Assembly: GCA_023653785.1 (NCBI GenBank)
Contig: JAMKCH010078996.1
Span: 19,086 to 83,085, forward strand
Source of the DNA: Ophioderma brevispina
Taxonomy: Eukaryota; Echinodermata; Ophiuroidea; Amphilepidida; Ophiodermatidae
Direction: 5' to 3'
DNA: 64,000 nucleotides
Below the pieces are notes generated by a model. It saw only the letters and a program-made list of their open reading frames with translations. It did not search any database and was not told where the DNA came from. The position numbers and the translations under genes were made by a program. Below are positions 22,580 to 36,220 of this stretch, piece by piece. Within the stretch, counting starts at the first letter, position 1. Every line of letters begins with the position of its first letter.

Positions 22580-24557
22580 TCAGCTTCTTAATGTTTCTGT
22601 CGATTCAGTATCTGATGCCGCTTCACTTTCAATGGCGTTATTGTCGCAATTTTCTTGAATTTGTGACGTGTCATGAGACATTGTCGTTTCCAATGAATTG
22701 AGATGTGGGGTTGACATCACTTGCTCTATTTTCAATTTCATCTGATGGTTTATTTGCTGTGATGTGTATCAACAATCTCATAAGCGGTTTACAACAGTAT
22801 GAAACGACACAAAGCTATTGGCGAGGAGTTAGGCAGCACCACAAATACATGGTATTCGTTACCGTACACAAGTCATAGGCAAAGCCCAGTAGAAATCCTG
22901 CTCCTCTTCAAAACCATTCAAGAAACTCAGCCATTCGAAAGGCGTTTACTATATAAACGTGAATAAAGGCAGTTTTCAAATAATCTATACAATAAGTTGT
23001 TGCTTGGTAGATGTCTTTGCATGACCATCATGAACTTCATGTGAATCCCAACCCAGAACCAGAATGCTATGCCTGGAAGTAAAGCATCCACACCGTAAAG
23101 ATACAAGTCTGTACTAGTTACATTTGAAGTACTTAAAGACATATTGTAGGTAGCATGGGATGAGGTCGCAGTAATGAAAAGGGAACACCCAGCGAGAAAA
23201 CAAATGAACGCCAAAAGAAAGCTGCAGGATCCTGTAATAAGTAATAAATAGTCATTTGCGCATAGAGCTAGTTCGTGTAAGTGCGAGTTGTATGAATTTT
23301 GTATTTTATAGATAATAACCGTATAAAATACCATGGTTGGTGCTATATACAAAATCATAGCCAAGTTGTAGAAGATAGTTTGAACATAATGTTCTCCGGG
23401 GATATGGGCGCCTTTTAATCGAGGAACAAGATAGGTGAGCGAAACAGTTAACGCTAATATTACATGCAATGTTTCGTGTTGAACAGACGATACAGGTACA
23501 TGCAGTGCTTGTTTCTATTTTCTGGATCAACATTTTTAGCAAGAAGGTGGTCTGTATCACTCGCATCGGATTGAGAAACGATTGAAGCATTGGCCACTGA
23601 CTTATCAATGTCTTCAAGTGTTGCATCCGTTCTAGCGTTAGGTACAGGATTGTCATGGACATCATCGACATGAGGGGTGATTGTGTTAGTATTGACATTG
23701 TCGTTATCGTTTATTAGATGATCTCCACTAATTGCAGTGGACCACAGTTCAAGAAGAGTAGTAATAGCTACAGTTGGATATTCAACTGACACTGGACTGA
23801 GGAAATGTCCTACTTTGCTTAACCAAAAACTATCACAATCCGAATTTGAATCCTGAAAGAATTTCTTGTAAACTGTGTAATTTTGTCTGTTTGGAACATC
23901 CTCTGTGTACAATTTCCATACAGGTTCTGACGACTGGTAAAGCCAAGACCAAAATTCAGCCGCTACTAATAGAGCCATGACTTTGTGAAATCTTCCATGA
24001 TTTATCTTAACATTTGCGCTGTAGATGAGAAAGAAGGCAAGTTGAATAATTACAGTACAAAAACGCACTATTTGAAAAACCATGTCTGGTAAATGTTCTG
24101 TTTTGATAACTGCCTCTTGATCACCGTAACATACTATGTCTGTGACGAAGTGTGTTAAGGACTTACAGATGCTTCCGACACCAAGGAGATAGACAGCTGT
24201 TAGAAGAGATGCCTGTGAGGTTGTCAAAGCGCGTATAGGTCGAAGATACAACCATCCCCTCCGTTGAAACTCTGATTTTCGAAATACCATCCATAAGTAT
24301 ATAATAGCGACTACAAATATGTAGAGGGTTACCAAAACTTGCGACACTTCCCTGATCTTTTCTCCGTTTCCATTATGTGAACTGATTACAAAAGGAGTCG
24401 TGATTAAAATAATTCCCGCAGTCCCAAGCCAAAACAGCAGCACAAAAGAGTCGTAGTAACTACTTTGTTCTTTACGACCAAACGTAGGTGCAATTTTTTG
24501 CCGGGCGCGTACTTGATCTACGTCAGATGTCAGGTTAGTGGTATCCATGATTACCAT
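22580..24557 (-). CDS. otopetrin-like proton channel B (frame-disrupted)
   Basis: Close paralogue of gene A and the same predicted role, a 12-segment otopetrin-family proton channel. The first open segment (23460-24557, 365 codons) contains TM1-TM6: FVLLFWLGTAGIILITTPFV, then TSQASLLTAVYLLGVGSI, FHKVMALLVAAEFWSWLY and FLSPVSVEYPTVAI. The second (22927-23469) holds TM7-TM11. The RFH terminal motif is near 22820. The start is the ATG at 24557 or the better-context ATG at 24548 (MDTTNLTS). A ttattacatag acceptor sits immediately upstream, so a leader intron is plausible. Frame breaks relative to A occur near 23468, 22955, 22936, 22862, 22825, 22814 and 22673. Several are at doubled bases. An in-frame TAA at 22750-22752 precedes an open tail ending at 22580. 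It is either a damaged gene or assembly indels. Confidence 0.72.
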
Positions 24558-26645
24558 GCTACCTATGTAATAAAAGGGATTAAAATGTGTTAATGCGATG
24601 TTTTAAAATTGCCAAATCAAATTATATTGTTGGATTACCAATTTGATAAGATAAAACGTTATTAGCACGTCATATGCAATATTTGAGAGTCAATATTTCG
24701 CTGAATGTTACCGACAAACGTTATATTGTTATTTTATTCTGAACTTGTTCTATCAATATAAGAACATACAAGCTTACCAATCCTACCTTTACAATTCCTT
24801 CAGTATCAGAGAGAGTCGTAAGTCGTAATAAGGTAAACGTTTGTGTGGTTGGTTTTGGTTTTTGAAGTCAAATCTGCGTGACAAGCTGACTCTTCTGTCA
24901 AGGCAAAGGTTATTATTAAGGCATAAGTCAGGAATTGCTCTGTATTCCGGATGTTATAAGATACTCAGATGACAATTCCCTGACTGTCCAGACTATTGGA
25001 ATATGAACCATGCCAAAGAAATCGAGGATGTCGGTGATTGTTTTCATACCTGCGTCCGGTTCCTGAGGTTAGTGAAGATAAGGAAGTTACCTGGGGAATC
25101 CCCAAATCACTTTCAAGTTGCACTTCGGTTACTGAAAATATATACGATCCAGTATATTTGTAGATATTAACTGTTAAGGGTGCCCTTAAAGGAAGCATAT
25201 ATTTTCAAAAGGCTCGCTATTATTGTAGAAATATTATCATGTTTGTGTAGCAGTTCTATTCATATCGCTAGATTAATAATAGAAGGCACCATTTTCGAAG
25301 CTTTTGCCACAACTCTCATAACACTCAGAGTTCAAGAATTTTTATCGATATCTCAATTGTGGACTTTGGGCGCAAACCATGCACAAAACGAAAGCATCTC
25401 GCGTGTGCGCAATTACTTTTGATCAAAAAACATGAAAACAATTTACTTTTGTGGAAAGAATATCAGATTTGTAATAATTACTTCTTAAAACATGGAATCC
25501 AATAAGGGATTATTTCTGTGCTGTTGTTAAGTCATTGCTACTCAATTTAAACATCGTCCAGTATTTTACTGTTTGTATCAAGTATATTTAACTCTCTTAC
25601 CATGGTTAATATAATGAAATGTAATCGCTCAATGACTGCAATATCGTTCTATGTCCTGATTGTGAACGGATGATTGTTAATCCTTAAAGCATACTTTGCA
25701 TACAAGACGATCTTTGTGTCGGCTGTGCACTTAATTTGTGTCGAATGCTAAGGTCTAAAACCAAAATAACATCTTCATTTGCAACAAAAATACATCTCCA
25801 TTCAAGGACGACGTAACGTCGCACTACTCTTTGACAACATCCCCAACACGACTTACATCCAGGGGGATAGACACAAACCGCTCTGCATTTCTGTAATTCT
25901 TTCAAATGTTCGAATGGACTGCCATTAACTTACGTAAGTTACTCGGTGTGGGGTAATTGAAGGAATTCAAACTTTTTTATTTTTCCGGAAAAAAAAATCG
26001 CGTTCCCCTCACTTCCGTTCAAAAGTTCACGTTCCCCCTCTCCTTGATGAAAAGAAAAAAAAATCATATTTTCCCTCTCGATTACATTTTTTGTCGTATT
26101 TCCACTTCAAATATCCAACCCCGGGGTAAATAATGGCCCTCCTTAAAAGTAACAAATTAAAACTTCCAGAGTTGAAAATAGCATGACGCGTGTGATATCC
26201 TAAATGGTGGAATGTCACGGTTTCTGTTTGAAAATGTAAATTACACTAAAATTTCTCTATTGTTTTCTGATTCCGCGGATCATTTTCTTTCCAAAAGGCG
26301 AACTTTTATTGGACTAAGACTAAGACAAGTAATAACAAGAAAACTTTCAAGCCATTGTTATATTCATTTCTTTTTTCCCCTTTTTAAACCCCGGGTTTTA
26401 AACACACTATTATGAAGTTACAACACGTCATTTTCTATCACTTTACAACAGTATAGCATGGCATTCGAGTGCTGAACTCTCTTGAGGAAGTGTTGACCTA
26501 AATAAATGAGAACAACTTTCTTATCTACAACTTTTATCAGCTAATTTAAGTGGTATATATGTTAAAATATGTATTTTCACTTCTTGTTTCAATACATAAA
26601 ATTCTAATGTAAAATTATTGTAATAGCATTAATCTGAATCAAACA
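24558..26645. other. head-to-head intergenic region between B and C
   Basis: About 2.2 kb separates the two divergent otopetrin-like starts. I see no third gene. CT-rich tracts lie at 26000-26050 and a TATA-like motif for gene C lies at its right edge. Confidence 0.4.
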
Positions 26646-26655
26646 TATATATAAG
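26646..26655 (+). promoter_or_regulatory. candidate TATA box of gene C
   Basis: TATATATAAG lies about 80 bp upstream of the chosen ATG at 26734, a plausible spacing for a short 5' leader. Based on motif and position only. Confidence 0.35.
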
Positions 26656-28272
26656 CAAGCGGTTGATGGTAATACATTGATGCGAATACACACTCAATGG
26701 ATTAGAAGCAGACTATTGTGTATACTTGAAAAGATGTCAGCAATGCAACGAAGAGACCTAAGAGATGTTGAAACGCAAAATGAGCAGGGCGAATCTGTGA
26801 CCGAACCTTGTCAAGACGAAGAATACGATGGCTACTATTCTGCAGTTATTCTGATGTGGTTTCTTTTTGGTGTTGGCATCACTATAGCTCTTATTCCTCC
26901 TCTCACGATTTTAGCGACACGAGAGTCATCTCCGGAAGAAAGGGAGGCTTTGCAATACAGATATATCACTATTAAAGTCATAAGAAATGTATTCAGTTGT
27001 CTTGTAACGGTCATCCAAATTTGGCTTGTGAAAGATAAAACAAAATGGTTCAACAATGGTTGGGTCTGGTGGCCCGTAAACGATTGTGAATTACGATTAC
27101 AAGAATCATCTTCCCCTGAGGATGTTTACAATAGAATGAAGCCTTATCGACGAAATCCACTTGTTTGTGCGATGTTGCTCCTAGGAGCAGTGTCAGCTGT
27201 GATGATTTTTCTATACGTTATTACGTCAACATCATGCCTTGTCTACAAATATAAGGAAGATAGTGAGGTAACATCGGACAATGTACTTGCTATCGTGAAC
27301 TTCTTTGTTTACCTGACTTTAATCCTGTCCCAATTGTGCTTCTTTTATACCTACAACGGGGCGATATTTGCCAGTCAAAATAGATTTCATTATGCCATGG
27401 CAGTGTGTATTGCAAGTAATATTTGGGGTTGGCTAGGAGTGACGATCACGCATCCATTCTATGAGCACTTGATGAAAGGCGTTATGACAACTCAAAATGA
27501 AACATATAACTGTGGTTTTAATAAGACTCTGTTAAATATTAAACAAGCACAACGATATTTCACAATTGTATTCTCAGAATACTCTGCTGTGGCTATCAGT
27601 GTACTTTGTTATTTTGGAGTACAGCATTTACAAAACAACAAAGTAGATATTTTGCCCGGGAGGTAAACCCACGAAGACAGTCTCCATTCTATGTTAGATT
27701 GTGGCCCATTTTACGTGGCAGAGAAAGAGTGACGTCGTGGTCACTATTACCAAACGAAAGATCATCCTGTCACCAAGCTGACCTAATCAATATTGAAAAT
27801 TCTCGAGCTTCTGTTATTGATTTGGTACGGCAAAACCCTTGGGCTCTTGTATTATCTTGTACAATCGGCTTAATCTATGCAGCGATAAGCATAGGTATCC
27901 ATTATGGAAGTCAATACAACATTGACATTTTATACTTAACACTCAGCTCTTTGCTTTCTTTTGCTGTGTTTCTCCCAACACTTTTCCTGGTGATGCAATG
28001 TCTTCCTCGCCTTACACGCATCCTGCCAAGATTTTTACTGGTTCAATAGCAACGATTACCTGCTGATATTTACGTCGACCTGCGGACTGGTATAACTATC
28101 TTCTTCAGATAGTTGCCGGTATCGAAATTTTCAGATCAGAACAATTATACGCAGGTGATTTGCATAACGGTATTCTGCTGCTACTCACTTCAGATGTGTT
28201 TGCAAACTAAATTTCTTATAACTGCACAACGCAAAACTGTAGCGCGCGCACAGGATAGCAGCTACTTACGAA

Positions 28273-28280
28273 CTTGCTTA
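28273..28280. repeat. left 8-bp target site duplication
   Basis: CTTGCTTA immediately precedes the inserted element and is repeated at 28685-28692. Confidence 0.9.
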
Positions 28281-28684
28281 CAGGGGCGTCCCCAGACATT
28301 GTTAATGGGGGTGGGTTGAGTATGTGTTGCCGACAAAATTCATGGGCCGGATTCAAGAATTATCAATTTTTCGGCTCGCTTCGCTCGCAAAGTGTAGCAC
28401 CCAATTGTTTTCATAGGTTCGAAATTCTGAAGAGCGGGGGGGGGGGGGGGGGGGGGGAGGGTCAATGGCAACCAACCAGCCTGCAACCGACAGTAATTCA
28501 TTCTCCAGCAATGCAACAAAACAAACAACAACAGGCAGGTGGGGGAGTCAACCGCCGACAATCCGCCCATCAATCAGTTGCGCGACATTACGCCATATCG
28601 CGACAAGTCAACATTTTTGCCGACACAATTTTGCAATGGCGGGGTGTCGCACACCCCCACACCCCCCCTCTGGGGACGGCCCTG
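28281..28684 (+). mobile_element. non-autonomous hAT-type transposon
   Basis: The 404-bp insertion begins CAGGGGCGTCCCCAGA and ends TCTGGGGACGGCCCTG, which are 16-bp inverted repeats with one mismatch. The exact 8-bp duplications on each side and the CAGGG-type ends are diagnostic of the hAT superfamily. It contains a poly(G) run (about 28437-28457) and no transposase ORF. It is inserted in the coding exon of otopetrin-like gene C. Confidence 0.92.
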
Positions 28685-28692
28685 CTTGCTTA
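28685..28692. repeat. right 8-bp target site duplication
   Basis: Second copy of CTTGCTTA. Removing the element and one copy restores the conserved TM11 reading order seen in D and E, apart from a nearby single-base gap. Confidence 0.9.
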
Positions 28693-29718
28693 ATATATTG
28701 GCTGCTGTTAATGCCACCGACTGGTTAATCACTGGTTTAACTCATGAGTGGGCTATACACGAACACAATAGGCAACCATTTGTATCGATTGTCTCCTTGG
28801 GGTTTGACCGCTCCTCATTCAGTGAAAATCAATTTACAGTTGGAAATTTGATCATTCTTACGTTTTCTCCAATGCTCTCGCTCTATCGGTTTCATTCGTC
28901 AGTCATTTGCTACAACTTGTTACGAACTCAACAACCGCACGGTCATCAACATCTTTCAAATGCGGCCTTTCAGAAATGTTTTGAACTTCGCGAATTGTAA
29001 ACGTCATTGTGTGATAAATAGGACAGCTAAGAAGTCTACCATGAGTTTATAGTACTTTGAAAAAAGAAATGGATGAATCAATATTTAATAGATTCGTCGA
29101 ACATCAAAGTTTTAACTTTCGTCTTGTTATTTATGCGGTACATACTCAATCTAGTTTCAAGAGAAAACTGTGAAGGCGAGAATGGTCTTATATTTAACCA
29201 AATGTTCAATCCAATGTCGTATAGGTTAGGAAATTTTTAAGGAATGAAATTGTGCCCAATGAAAGCACACAAATTGAAATATGAATACAGCAAAAATACC
29301 CGAAATCAGGCTGCAAATAAATGCAGAGGTCGAAAAAAAGTGAAGTCAGTTTTTAAATAAAAAGTATCCTATGGCACTGGGATGTTTTCTCAAGTAAATG
29401 ACATTTGGACATCGATTTGAGGCAATTTACTCCGCGCTCACCAATTCCACATCGATTTGCCCAATATTAGGCGTACCGACTTTAGAGCATATCGTGCTGA
29501 GCGTTGTGATGTGTTGTGAGTTTTGATTCGTAACTTAAAAAAAATCTGGTCATCATAATGTTCAAAATTTTGTACACTGGTGATTTTAGCTCTTACTTTG
29601 GCGTGATATTGTTGTATTTTTCCCCTCTGAGAGAGTTTGAAATGTGAAACTAAGTATATGCTGAAAGTTACCAATTTTCCATAAACCTAAAGATATACAC
29701 GTGATCATAGCTGTCCCT

Positions 29719-30087
29719 GTGTTAAGAAGATTTTTCTGAGGAGGGCGCCCTCAATTTCCAAAAAAATCGTGTTTTTTGCATGTACATAATGCTTGTCCCC
29801 ATATAATATTCACTGTGTGAAATTGCTAAGCTTAACTCGAATTCCCTTCATATAGAAAATCACAACTTTGTTTATAAAATTCCGGATCCGGAATTTTGTT
29901 ATACACATATCCTATGGGACGTATTACTACACATAACTGTTTACTGCATCAAAACGAAAAAATCCGATTCATCTCAAATTTCGGAATTGTGCATTTTAGG
30001 TACTATCTTTAGTTTAAAGCTGACTATTTTTCATTATTACACAAAAAAAATAATATTTCGAAATCTCTGAGTCCGAACTTTTAAGTT
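29719..30087 (-). mobile_element. TTAA-flanked element family, copy 3 (inverted)
   Basis: Reverse-orientation relative of the 21318 element. It carries the same AATTCCGGATCCGGAATT palindrome (29878-29895) and the gcattttaggtactatcttt phrase, with degraded ends gttaagaagatttttctgag and aaatctctgagtccgaactt. It lies in the 3' flank of pseudogene C. Confidence 0.8.
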
Positions 30088-33000
30088 TTTTTGACCTTTT
30101 AACGTAACACTTTTGATTGAATCGATATCGAAGTTGTATTGTACTGATGAAAGAAATGTATTTTTTATAATCTTAGAGGTACATACATGCGCATTTGGGC
30201 GTATTTTTTAAGGTAGGTGCTCTTGAAGTAAGATCTTACATGTCATTGGTATACACGAATCCGACGGGGAAGCCTCGAAAGGACACCCTCTACGTCGCCG
30301 CCATTACTGGGGTGCATCCTGGCCACCAAACACACAGTACACACACACGCCGCATATTGCCTTTTTACGAGCTTAACGAACGAAATAAGAATTTACAACC
30401 TACCTTTTCGCAATTTTTAACAATTTTCAACACCGTTTATTTATATGGATTTAAGGAAGGATGATGTCAGGGACTGGCCTAAACTGGAATTCCAGGGCAA
30501 GGGTCTTACTGTTGTTTGTAAAAATTGAAGGTTATCTCGCCCACTTTGCGTGACTGAGAAATGAAACGCTTAGGTTAGAATACGTGTTAAAATTTGGTAA
30601 TAACAGCCGCGTAAGACATCATTTTTCGTAAATTCAAACATCCAGACAAAATAAAGTAACAACAGAAGGTTGATATATTCCGTGTACGTGAAAATCGAAT
30701 AGTTTTCCTCCCAAAGACCGATCTGGATTTGCTGAAAAAACGTGACCATCTTCATGCGGGTTGTTGATGTTTTAGAAAAGACGCTTATTTTGGTTTTTAA
30801 CAGTACATGAGTATGTACAGTACGTGTAGCGTTGACATGGTGGAGCTAACTTTAACCAGGTTTTTAAAATGAATTTTTTGTGAAAACAACAATCGTATTT
30901 AAAGCAACCAACTGAAAATACTAAAAATAAGTTCATTTCCACTTCATTAGAAGCTGGCCGATTCGGTGGTTTTTCCATTGGGAACCGATGCATATGGTAC
31001 GGCCAAGGAAGATCAATAAATGGAACTGACACCTTCCCACACGCGCGTTTCATGACGGTCGCAGCCATTTTAAATAGGGCGGCTGTTTCTTGCGCTTATG
31101 TCATCGTATAGGCGTAGCTTATTTTCTTATTGCATGCTTGATGTTAGGTAATGAAAACACTTTGATCTGTTTTTGGATAAACTCATGACATTCGATTATG
31201 CGTGAATCACGCTCTCTGAAAAAGGCGGTGCTTGTAAATTCTCAGCACCGTACCTTTTTCTTGCTACAGAGTGAACGTCATTTTGCCGATTGATGCGCTG
31301 TGACATGAGGTCCGATATCCCGTGTCTAGTGAATGGCAAGAGAAACCTTTGAATCGGAGACCAGCAAACGTCACTGTCAGAGCCCTGGTACGGCTGCAGA
31401 CATTCCCATTCTTCATGTGTCATTAATTGGAGAGTGAATTTTACACACGCAGTTCGTTTTCCATTTTGTAACTTTTTTCGCTATTTGTGGCAGTCTAAGA
31501 AATTTACATTTTTTTCCCTGAGCCGCCCATGATGTATTGCAAATGGATGAACCTGAAATAGTGTTTGATTTTTGGCCGTCAGAACTGATCAAAATTACGC
31601 TTCTTTGTGGTAACCCGTACAACGTAAACGCGGTGTATAACGAGAAATGCAAAAGATGCCCCCCAGTCCATTGGCGGAGGGTGAGTGCGCCGCCCACGGC
31701 GTAGGGGCGAAATAGTCGCCGCGGATCGGTATACTGCACCCCAACACAAAGTCGGGAAAATCATCGGCTCTTCTAGTCAGCGAATTGCTTGTGCAGTAAG
31801 CAGTACATTATACTGAATGGATTTGCCAACATGTTATGGGGAGAGCATATGGTCTGGAAATGCCCCTGGTCTTTTGGAGTTCCTCTTTTACCGAGCAGCG
31901 GGGCTAAAGTGGAGTAGGCAAAAGCTATCTGTTATGACCGAAAATCTGAATGATAAAAGATTGCTTGAGTTTTGCTTGCCCGGTTGGGGCACTCCACTTT
32001 GGAGGTGATGCGTATATAAAAGGCTGCTGGGAAAACCCCCATTTTTAAATAAGCATTGTTGTCACCCAATGACGCCAATATTTTTTTTTTTAACAATTTT
32101 GCCACTTTCACACCTAAGACCCATCTTTGGAAAATACTCATCCCAAAGAACGTCTTTAGTAAATTGTCCACCCAAATAACCCCTACTTAGGACAATTTGG
32201 CTGTGTCCCACCAAGAGACCCCTTATTTTTGCTATTCAAACAGTGGCCATGATTTGAATTTAGAGTCGTCCACAGCTCACAGTATCATACCAGAATCTAC
32301 CAATTTTTTTAAACTTATTTCTATATCAACTAGAATTTCGCAGTTCGCGGTTCTTCGCAGTTTTGCCGCTGGTGTACAAAGGTTAAGGTTATTAGGACCA
32401 CACGGAGCCTATCGAATGTGTACCTGTGAACAAATTTTATAATAATGCATTAGACCTTCTCCGCTTTGCTCCAAGTCCCAATATCCTAACTACCAACAGG
32501 GTCTCTTCCAACTTCCCAAGGTCCCTTTCCAACTACCCAAGATCTCCTTTCCAACTGTCCCTGAGAGCCCCTTCCCAGCTGGCCACATAACATCCTTCCC
32601 AAAAACTTTTAAGGATTCACCCTTTGATGATTCTGTAACACCGGTGCTTACCCAATTAACCTGTTTCCCTACCACCCATATAGCCATATGTGTTCTCCAT
32701 TGAGTGCGTATGCACCATTCTTTCAGAACTGACCCCAAATGGCCTCGTCTACAGGTCACACCCCGGTTTATTTTTAGTACATGTTGTCTGTGGTTGCTAG
32801 ACACTCTCTCTATGGGGGACACTCAGTTCTTTACACCCTTTCCAACTACCCCAGGGCACACTTTCCACAATGACATACACAAATCCATCCTCAAATACCC
32901 GAAGGTTACCATTTCCATCTACATGTGCAAATTCTCAACTACCTGGAGTCCCTTTCCATACTGCCCCATGGTCCTTCTCAACGTTAATTATTTCTCCATC

Positions 33001-36000
33001 AATCAGGTTCTCTTTTCACCAAAACAAAATGAAAAAGAAGAGAATATTTTAAAAAAATATTGGTGTTTTAATTTTATTTGTTAAAATTGAATTCTGTTTT
33101 TAATATTTGTTATTTATTAAACCTTTATTTTTATTATTTTGTTTATTATGTGCATTGAATTATTTTGATTTATTACTTTTTTTATTAGTTATTAATATAA
33201 AATTTCTTTTAATATATTTTTGTTCGTATTTTTAATTTTTTGTAACTTCGCATGGTTATATTTGTTTTCTTTTTAAAATTAGTTTATAGATATTTTTTTA
33301 TTTTAAACAAAAAGTGCAATTTTTAGTATTTTAAATATTTTTTGCCTGTGCCTATTATTATTATTACGACGCCATTAGGAAATCGTCACAATCATGATAA
33401 TTTAGGAAAACTAATCGACGTCAAAATCCGTCGGTGTTAGTGGATAACCTCACTGCAAACATGTAATTTCCAATAACGGTCATTTATGATGATTTTACGA
33501 TATTTAAAAATATTCGTGACCAGCTATAGCCTTTGTCCGATGCAGCCGTATATACGGCTCTGGTACGATGTGCATAAGAAGCGCCCTCCTACGGGTGCCG
33601 TTAGTCTTTGATAAAGATAGCGCTCAGGTTACGTCGGATGTTGATGCCGATTGTAAATCACCGTCGCTCTACCCCTGCTTAATGCATGGCATAGGAGCGC
33701 AATTTTTTGGGCGCTAACAATAACAGAACCTTATATATTGTCGCCCCCTATGACCTAATTCAGTGACCTATATAACCAGAAGGGAAAATTATTTCAGAAA
33801 AGCAAGTGCTTTAGGGTCATAGCAGCTATAGGCATGCATAGCCTAAGGGTCTGCTCCATGCTGCTTGCACTGTGATGTGTGAATAGAGTAGTAGTCAACT
33901 CAATAATATTTGCTGTGTTTTGATATTCACAAACCTCGCTGGGTATTTTAAAAATGGCAGAAAGAAGGGGAAGAAGACAGGAGAGCACTGAAGAAGAAAG
34001 AAAATTTACCATAAAGTGAGAAATGAATATTGAAGGATGATTGTATGCTTCCTCCTACTTCAACACTGTTCCACAGTGTAACAAGAGTGAAAATCTCATG
34101 GAACAATATCCCAAATGAAAGTCTGTAAAAATTGTCGATTCTTATTGGACTGGCTGGAGGTCAACGGTTATTGACCTCCAACGCGAGGATCAAATATTTA
34201 CTCTCAGTAATATTTAGTCCAAAAAATGTTCCAAAGTATTACAATGTCAGTTCCATCAAGAATACTTCAGACATTGTACACATATGACTTGATCCATGTG
34301 TAATGATGTAATAAGTGAGTGGTGACAATACTGTGTACACGGTTATAGAATCTTACTTTCGTTGCTATTTAGGTCTATGCGTTACAACACCCTCCCGTGA
34401 TCACACCACGTTAACAACCAGGCCAACCACTATGGAACTAAGTCGAACTTAAAAAAAATATGTGATTTCCGTATACATTTAAAGCAATGAAAATAAAACA
34501 AATTATTTTTCATGACAGGTCCGTATTTGTGCCTAAAAATATTGGTTTGATATCTGATGTACATATTCAGTTCTAGTTTCAAGCCTTCTTTATTCAAGTA
34601 GTGAAACTTCTCTCAGTAATGATCAAAAGATGTTTGTGAAAACGGATTAAAATAGTAATCATGGCAATTCCCCAATCTGACGGAAATGTAGGTTACAAAA
34701 CACGTACAGTGTGAGGTAAAAAAAACCTACATTCAGAATAAAAAATAAGATTAAATAGTTAAGAATTGTTTTTATCAAATGTTTGTATGGTATAAGAAGA
34801 TAAACAGGCTTTCGAAAAACGTGTATTTGTGTCATGTGGACGTTGAGAAAGAAGTTACGCCTATTTTGCTGAGAGACTTCAAATCTGTTTGGTCGATTTT
34901 GATCCAACAAAATGCTGCATCGCTTACATAAAGTAACATTGTCTCAGCAGTGATTTGAGTACACACTTACACCAAATTTATTTTGAACAATAGAGGTGGG
35001 AGAGTAATTGAGGGATTATAAAAATAATATCCCAGAGAGTACAAAAAGAAAATGCTAAGTAAAAAAAATGTCAATTCCAAATAAGAATTCAAGATAGCTG
35101 GTGTACGACCAAAGTTTACTTGGTTCAGCAAGATTCATGGTTTTAACCTACAACGAAACTTGGGAGCAAAAGTGAAACCAAAGGAAAGGTTGTATCCGCT
35201 TGAACAGCAGTGGCGATAATGAATTTTTTAAGGTTTAATCCGATTTATTTACAGAAAAACTTCCGCTTTAGTTTTCTTGCAATTTATGGACGCTGAGTAT
35301 ACTGTATTGTGCAAAAAAATCCCTTAGAGATGTAAAAAAAATATCTCTGAGCAGTTGCATTATGTTCATGAACTGAGACATTGATAGGAGTGATTTTCAA
35401 TAACTGACTCTTTATGATTGAACAATGGTAATTTATTTTTTTGAAGAAATTTTGCTTATAATTATGTTACAAAATAGACCATTTTATTCAAACTGATATG
35501 TTTTTGTCGAGAAGAAATCGATACAATCTGAAATTGCATGTGTGAATTGTCTTTGCTATAATGTGTTATGGTACACGTCGGTGTCAGTCTCTGCATTGTA
35601 TGGCTAAAATCGGCCAAACTGAATTTGTAGGTCTCTCCGCAAATTGACATAGTTTCTGAACCCAATGCCCGAAAGACACCAAATAAAAATCTTCTGATAG
35701 CCTGTTTATCTCTGTAAACAACCAAAGCAAACATTGAAGCAAAAATAACGTTTAACCTTTGAAGAAAAAATCTTTCCTGAATGTACGGTTTTTATTGACT
35801 CACGCTGTATGATCTGCTCTGGCCTTCTCTAGTTGCAAAAAAGTATGAAAACGCGGGTACGGGGGAGGTCTTTGTTGCGATTAAAATACAATTTACCACA
35901 ACTTTTGTGGTCAGTTTGCATGTTAAAAATCATTTTCAACTTACAAACTAAATATCACGGTAATAGTGTAGAGCAAACTTTGAACTGCCTTTGAATTACA

Positions 36001-36209
36001 ATAATAGTTTTACTATAATAGGAAAGTGAAACATTTTGATAAAAAATAATAGGAGAAAAAAAAAACGCTTTACCTTTCTGAAATAAACGTTGTAATGTGT
36101 GACCTTGCCTACAAAACACTTAAAGAAATAGTTACGTACTTACGGTTTCAATTTTATTGTATCCTTCATGATTTCATATTCTCTTTACCTGAATAGCTTT
36201 TCTTGACAC
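30088..36209. other. long gene-free interval
   Basis: About 6 kb without a supported gene. The 30750-31770 part is less AT-rich and has ORFs on the minus strand (30772-31068 beginning MAATVMKRACGK; 31413-31739) with no recognised domain. 33040-33340 is extremely AT-rich. The rest shows only short random ORFs. Confidence 0.35.
32495..32900. repeat. degenerate CT-rich minisatellite
   Basis: The phrase ctttccaactacccaag and variants (ttccaacttcccaagg, tttccaactgtccctga, tttccaactaccccag) recurs at irregular spacing of about 25 bp. It is low-complexity and produces spurious ORFs on both strands. Confidence 0.5.
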
Positions 36210-36220
36210 TCTATATAAGG
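36210..36220 (+). promoter_or_regulatory. candidate TATA box of gene D
   Basis: A tctatataagg motif lies about 165 bp upstream of the gene D start. Based on motif only. Confidence 0.3.

Larger units (their letters stand above)
26734..29000 (+). pseudogene. otopetrin-like gene C, interrupted by a hAT element
   Basis: Plus-strand subfamily member. The ATG at 26734 (MSAMQRRDL) aligns with the starts of D and E better than the upstream in-frame ATG at 26677. Residues in the first open segment (to about 27660) include TM1 GYYSAVILMWFLFGVGITI, the WW-P loop motif, TM4 ending QLCFFYTYNGAIF, TM5 FHYAMAVCIASNIWGWLGVT and the TM6 block FSEYSAVAI. The frame is then lost near 27615 (one T missing from a T run) and again near 28035, 28092, 28190 and 28700. 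A 404-bp hAT-type element splits the TM11 motif (CLIYL) at 28281-28684. The coding sequence resumes with TGLTHEWA and the terminal signature LYRFHSSVICYN, ending at 29000. The insertion plus multiple breaks make it a likely pseudogene, at least on this haplotype. Confidence 0.75.

Noticed and set aside
30772..31068. Minus-strand ORF beginning MAATVMKRACGK with good start context
   Set aside because: Suggestive of a first exon, but no splice donor, partner exon or family could be identified.
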